NCBI GenBank assembly: GCA_003529305.1
Contig: DPWC01000033.1
Span: 1-6,365, forward strand
From: Actinomycetota bacterium
GTDB lineage: Bacteria > Actinomycetota > Actinomycetes > UBA12327
Reading direction: 5' to 3'
Length of the DNA: 6,365 nt
The translations under genes were made by a program, and so were the position numbers. Shown piece by piece: positions 6,046 to 6,365 of the stretch. The number at the start of each line of letters is the position of its first letter. The first letter of the stretch is position 1. A model generated the notes under the pieces. That model did not search any database, had not been told where the DNA came from, and worked only from the letters and a program-made list of their open reading frames with translations.

Positions 6046-6144
6046 GTAGTTGCTCCTCTTGATCGAGGCCTCTTGGCGCTAGTGAGCGCGGGCTGCCTGC
6101 GCCGAAGGTAAGCGCACCTGTCCGCCGACATCTCGGAGCCCCCG

Positions 6145-6365
6145 GTGCTGCTTGCCTCGTTCCCCTCACCAGATCGATCCCGTTCAGCGCATCGCACACC
6201 CACGCGCCGGCGCCTCCAACGCCTCCGACCCTGGATCGCGGGCATCACAGCGGCGCTTCTTCTTCCCCTGTCGGCGGGCACGGGGGCGGCATTTGCCAGC
6301 GTCAGCGTGACGCCGGCGGCCAACCCGGATCTTCGAGCTAGCTGCGGACTTGATGTTGCCCTGGT
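6145..6365 (+). CDS. Exported surface protein, N-terminal part only (possible vWA-domain protein)
   Basis: An open frame with no stop before the window ends. The GTG at 6145 is preceded at six bases by GGAG (6135-6138). The frame is closed upstream by TAA at 6109-6111, so the start must lie in 6112-6145 or slightly later. The product opens with a long Arg-rich n-region (residues 11-28), then WIAGITAALLLPLSAGTGA and a likely cleavage after AAFA (48-51). The mature start is SVSVTPAANPDLRASCGLDVALV. The CGLDVALV end resembles the first strand of von Willebrand A domains in actinobacterial surface proteins, where a DxSGS metal site would follow, but that part lies outside the window. Export is well supported; the vWA call is a guess from eight residues. 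It lies directly downstream of the secreted esterase, past a hairpin, so co-expression is uncertain. Confidence 0.7.
   Translation, partial: MLLASFPSPDRSRSAHRTPTRRRLQRLRPWIAGITAALLLPLSAGTGAAFASVSVTPAANPDLRASCGLDVAL

Noticed and set aside
6046..6144. Riboswitch in the leader before the last gene
   Set aside because: A small hairpin (GCGCT, loop AGTG, AGCGC at 6076-6089) and an alternative GGCGC/GCGCC pairing exist, but no c-di-AMP, c-di-GMP or other riboswitch core could be matched by eye.
3509..6365. Genomic island integrated at the tRNA-Ala 3' end
   Set aside because: No integrase, no repeat of the tRNA 3' end and no visible base-composition shift in this window; only the location is suggestive.
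1..6365. CRISPR arrays, insertion sequences, tandem repeats
   Set aside because: No regularly spaced repeats, transposase frames or inverted terminal repeats were seen.

Overview
The window is GC-rich, roughly 60% by eye, with short or overlapping gene junctions, many GTG starts and one TAnnnT-type promoter at a possible leaderless gene. It carries the galU - glp (moeA-like) - rimJ-like - sepX/glpR gene order familiar from Actinomycetes; Mycobacterium tuberculosis has the related galU-moeA1-rimJ order. The source is almost certainly an actinobacterium. Nothing in the window fixes the genus, and the divergent Glp and secreted genes suggest a lineage away from well-studied models.

Bases 1-3450, all on the + strand, form a compact gene string. 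It contains the end of GalU (UDP-glucose pyrophosphorylase), a shortened gephyrin/MoeA-like protein (Glp), a GNAT acetyltransferase of the RimJ/RimL type and the three-helix membrane protein SepX/GlpR. The first three genes are joined by 4-base stop/start overlaps. SepX/GlpR follows after 37 bases and may have its own leaderless promoter. Glp and GlpR are established partners in corynebacterial cell division, and SepX is a septation protein of Streptomyces. The most notable point is that this Glp has lost MoeA domain II and the recognisable molybdopterin/molybdate-site motifs, while keeping the fold segments around them. It therefore looks like a scaffold rather than a molybdenum-cofactor enzyme.

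Bases 3451-3693 hold a tRNA-Ala(CGC) gene with the G3-U70 identity pair, a probable terminator behind it, and the promoter and ribosome binding site of the next gene.

Bases 3694-6365 encode secreted proteins. The first is a 766-residue protein with a signal peptide, a LpqC/PHB-depolymerase-like esterase domain, a neocarzinostatin-like Ig domain, a second Ig-like domain and a WxL-like C-terminal domain. After a short hairpin there is the 5' end of a second exported protein that runs off the window. It was found from its signal peptide and ribosome binding site because it has no stop codon here. Its mature start resembles the beginning of a von Willebrand A domain, but too little is visible to be sure. 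No mobile elements, CRISPR arrays or repeats were seen.
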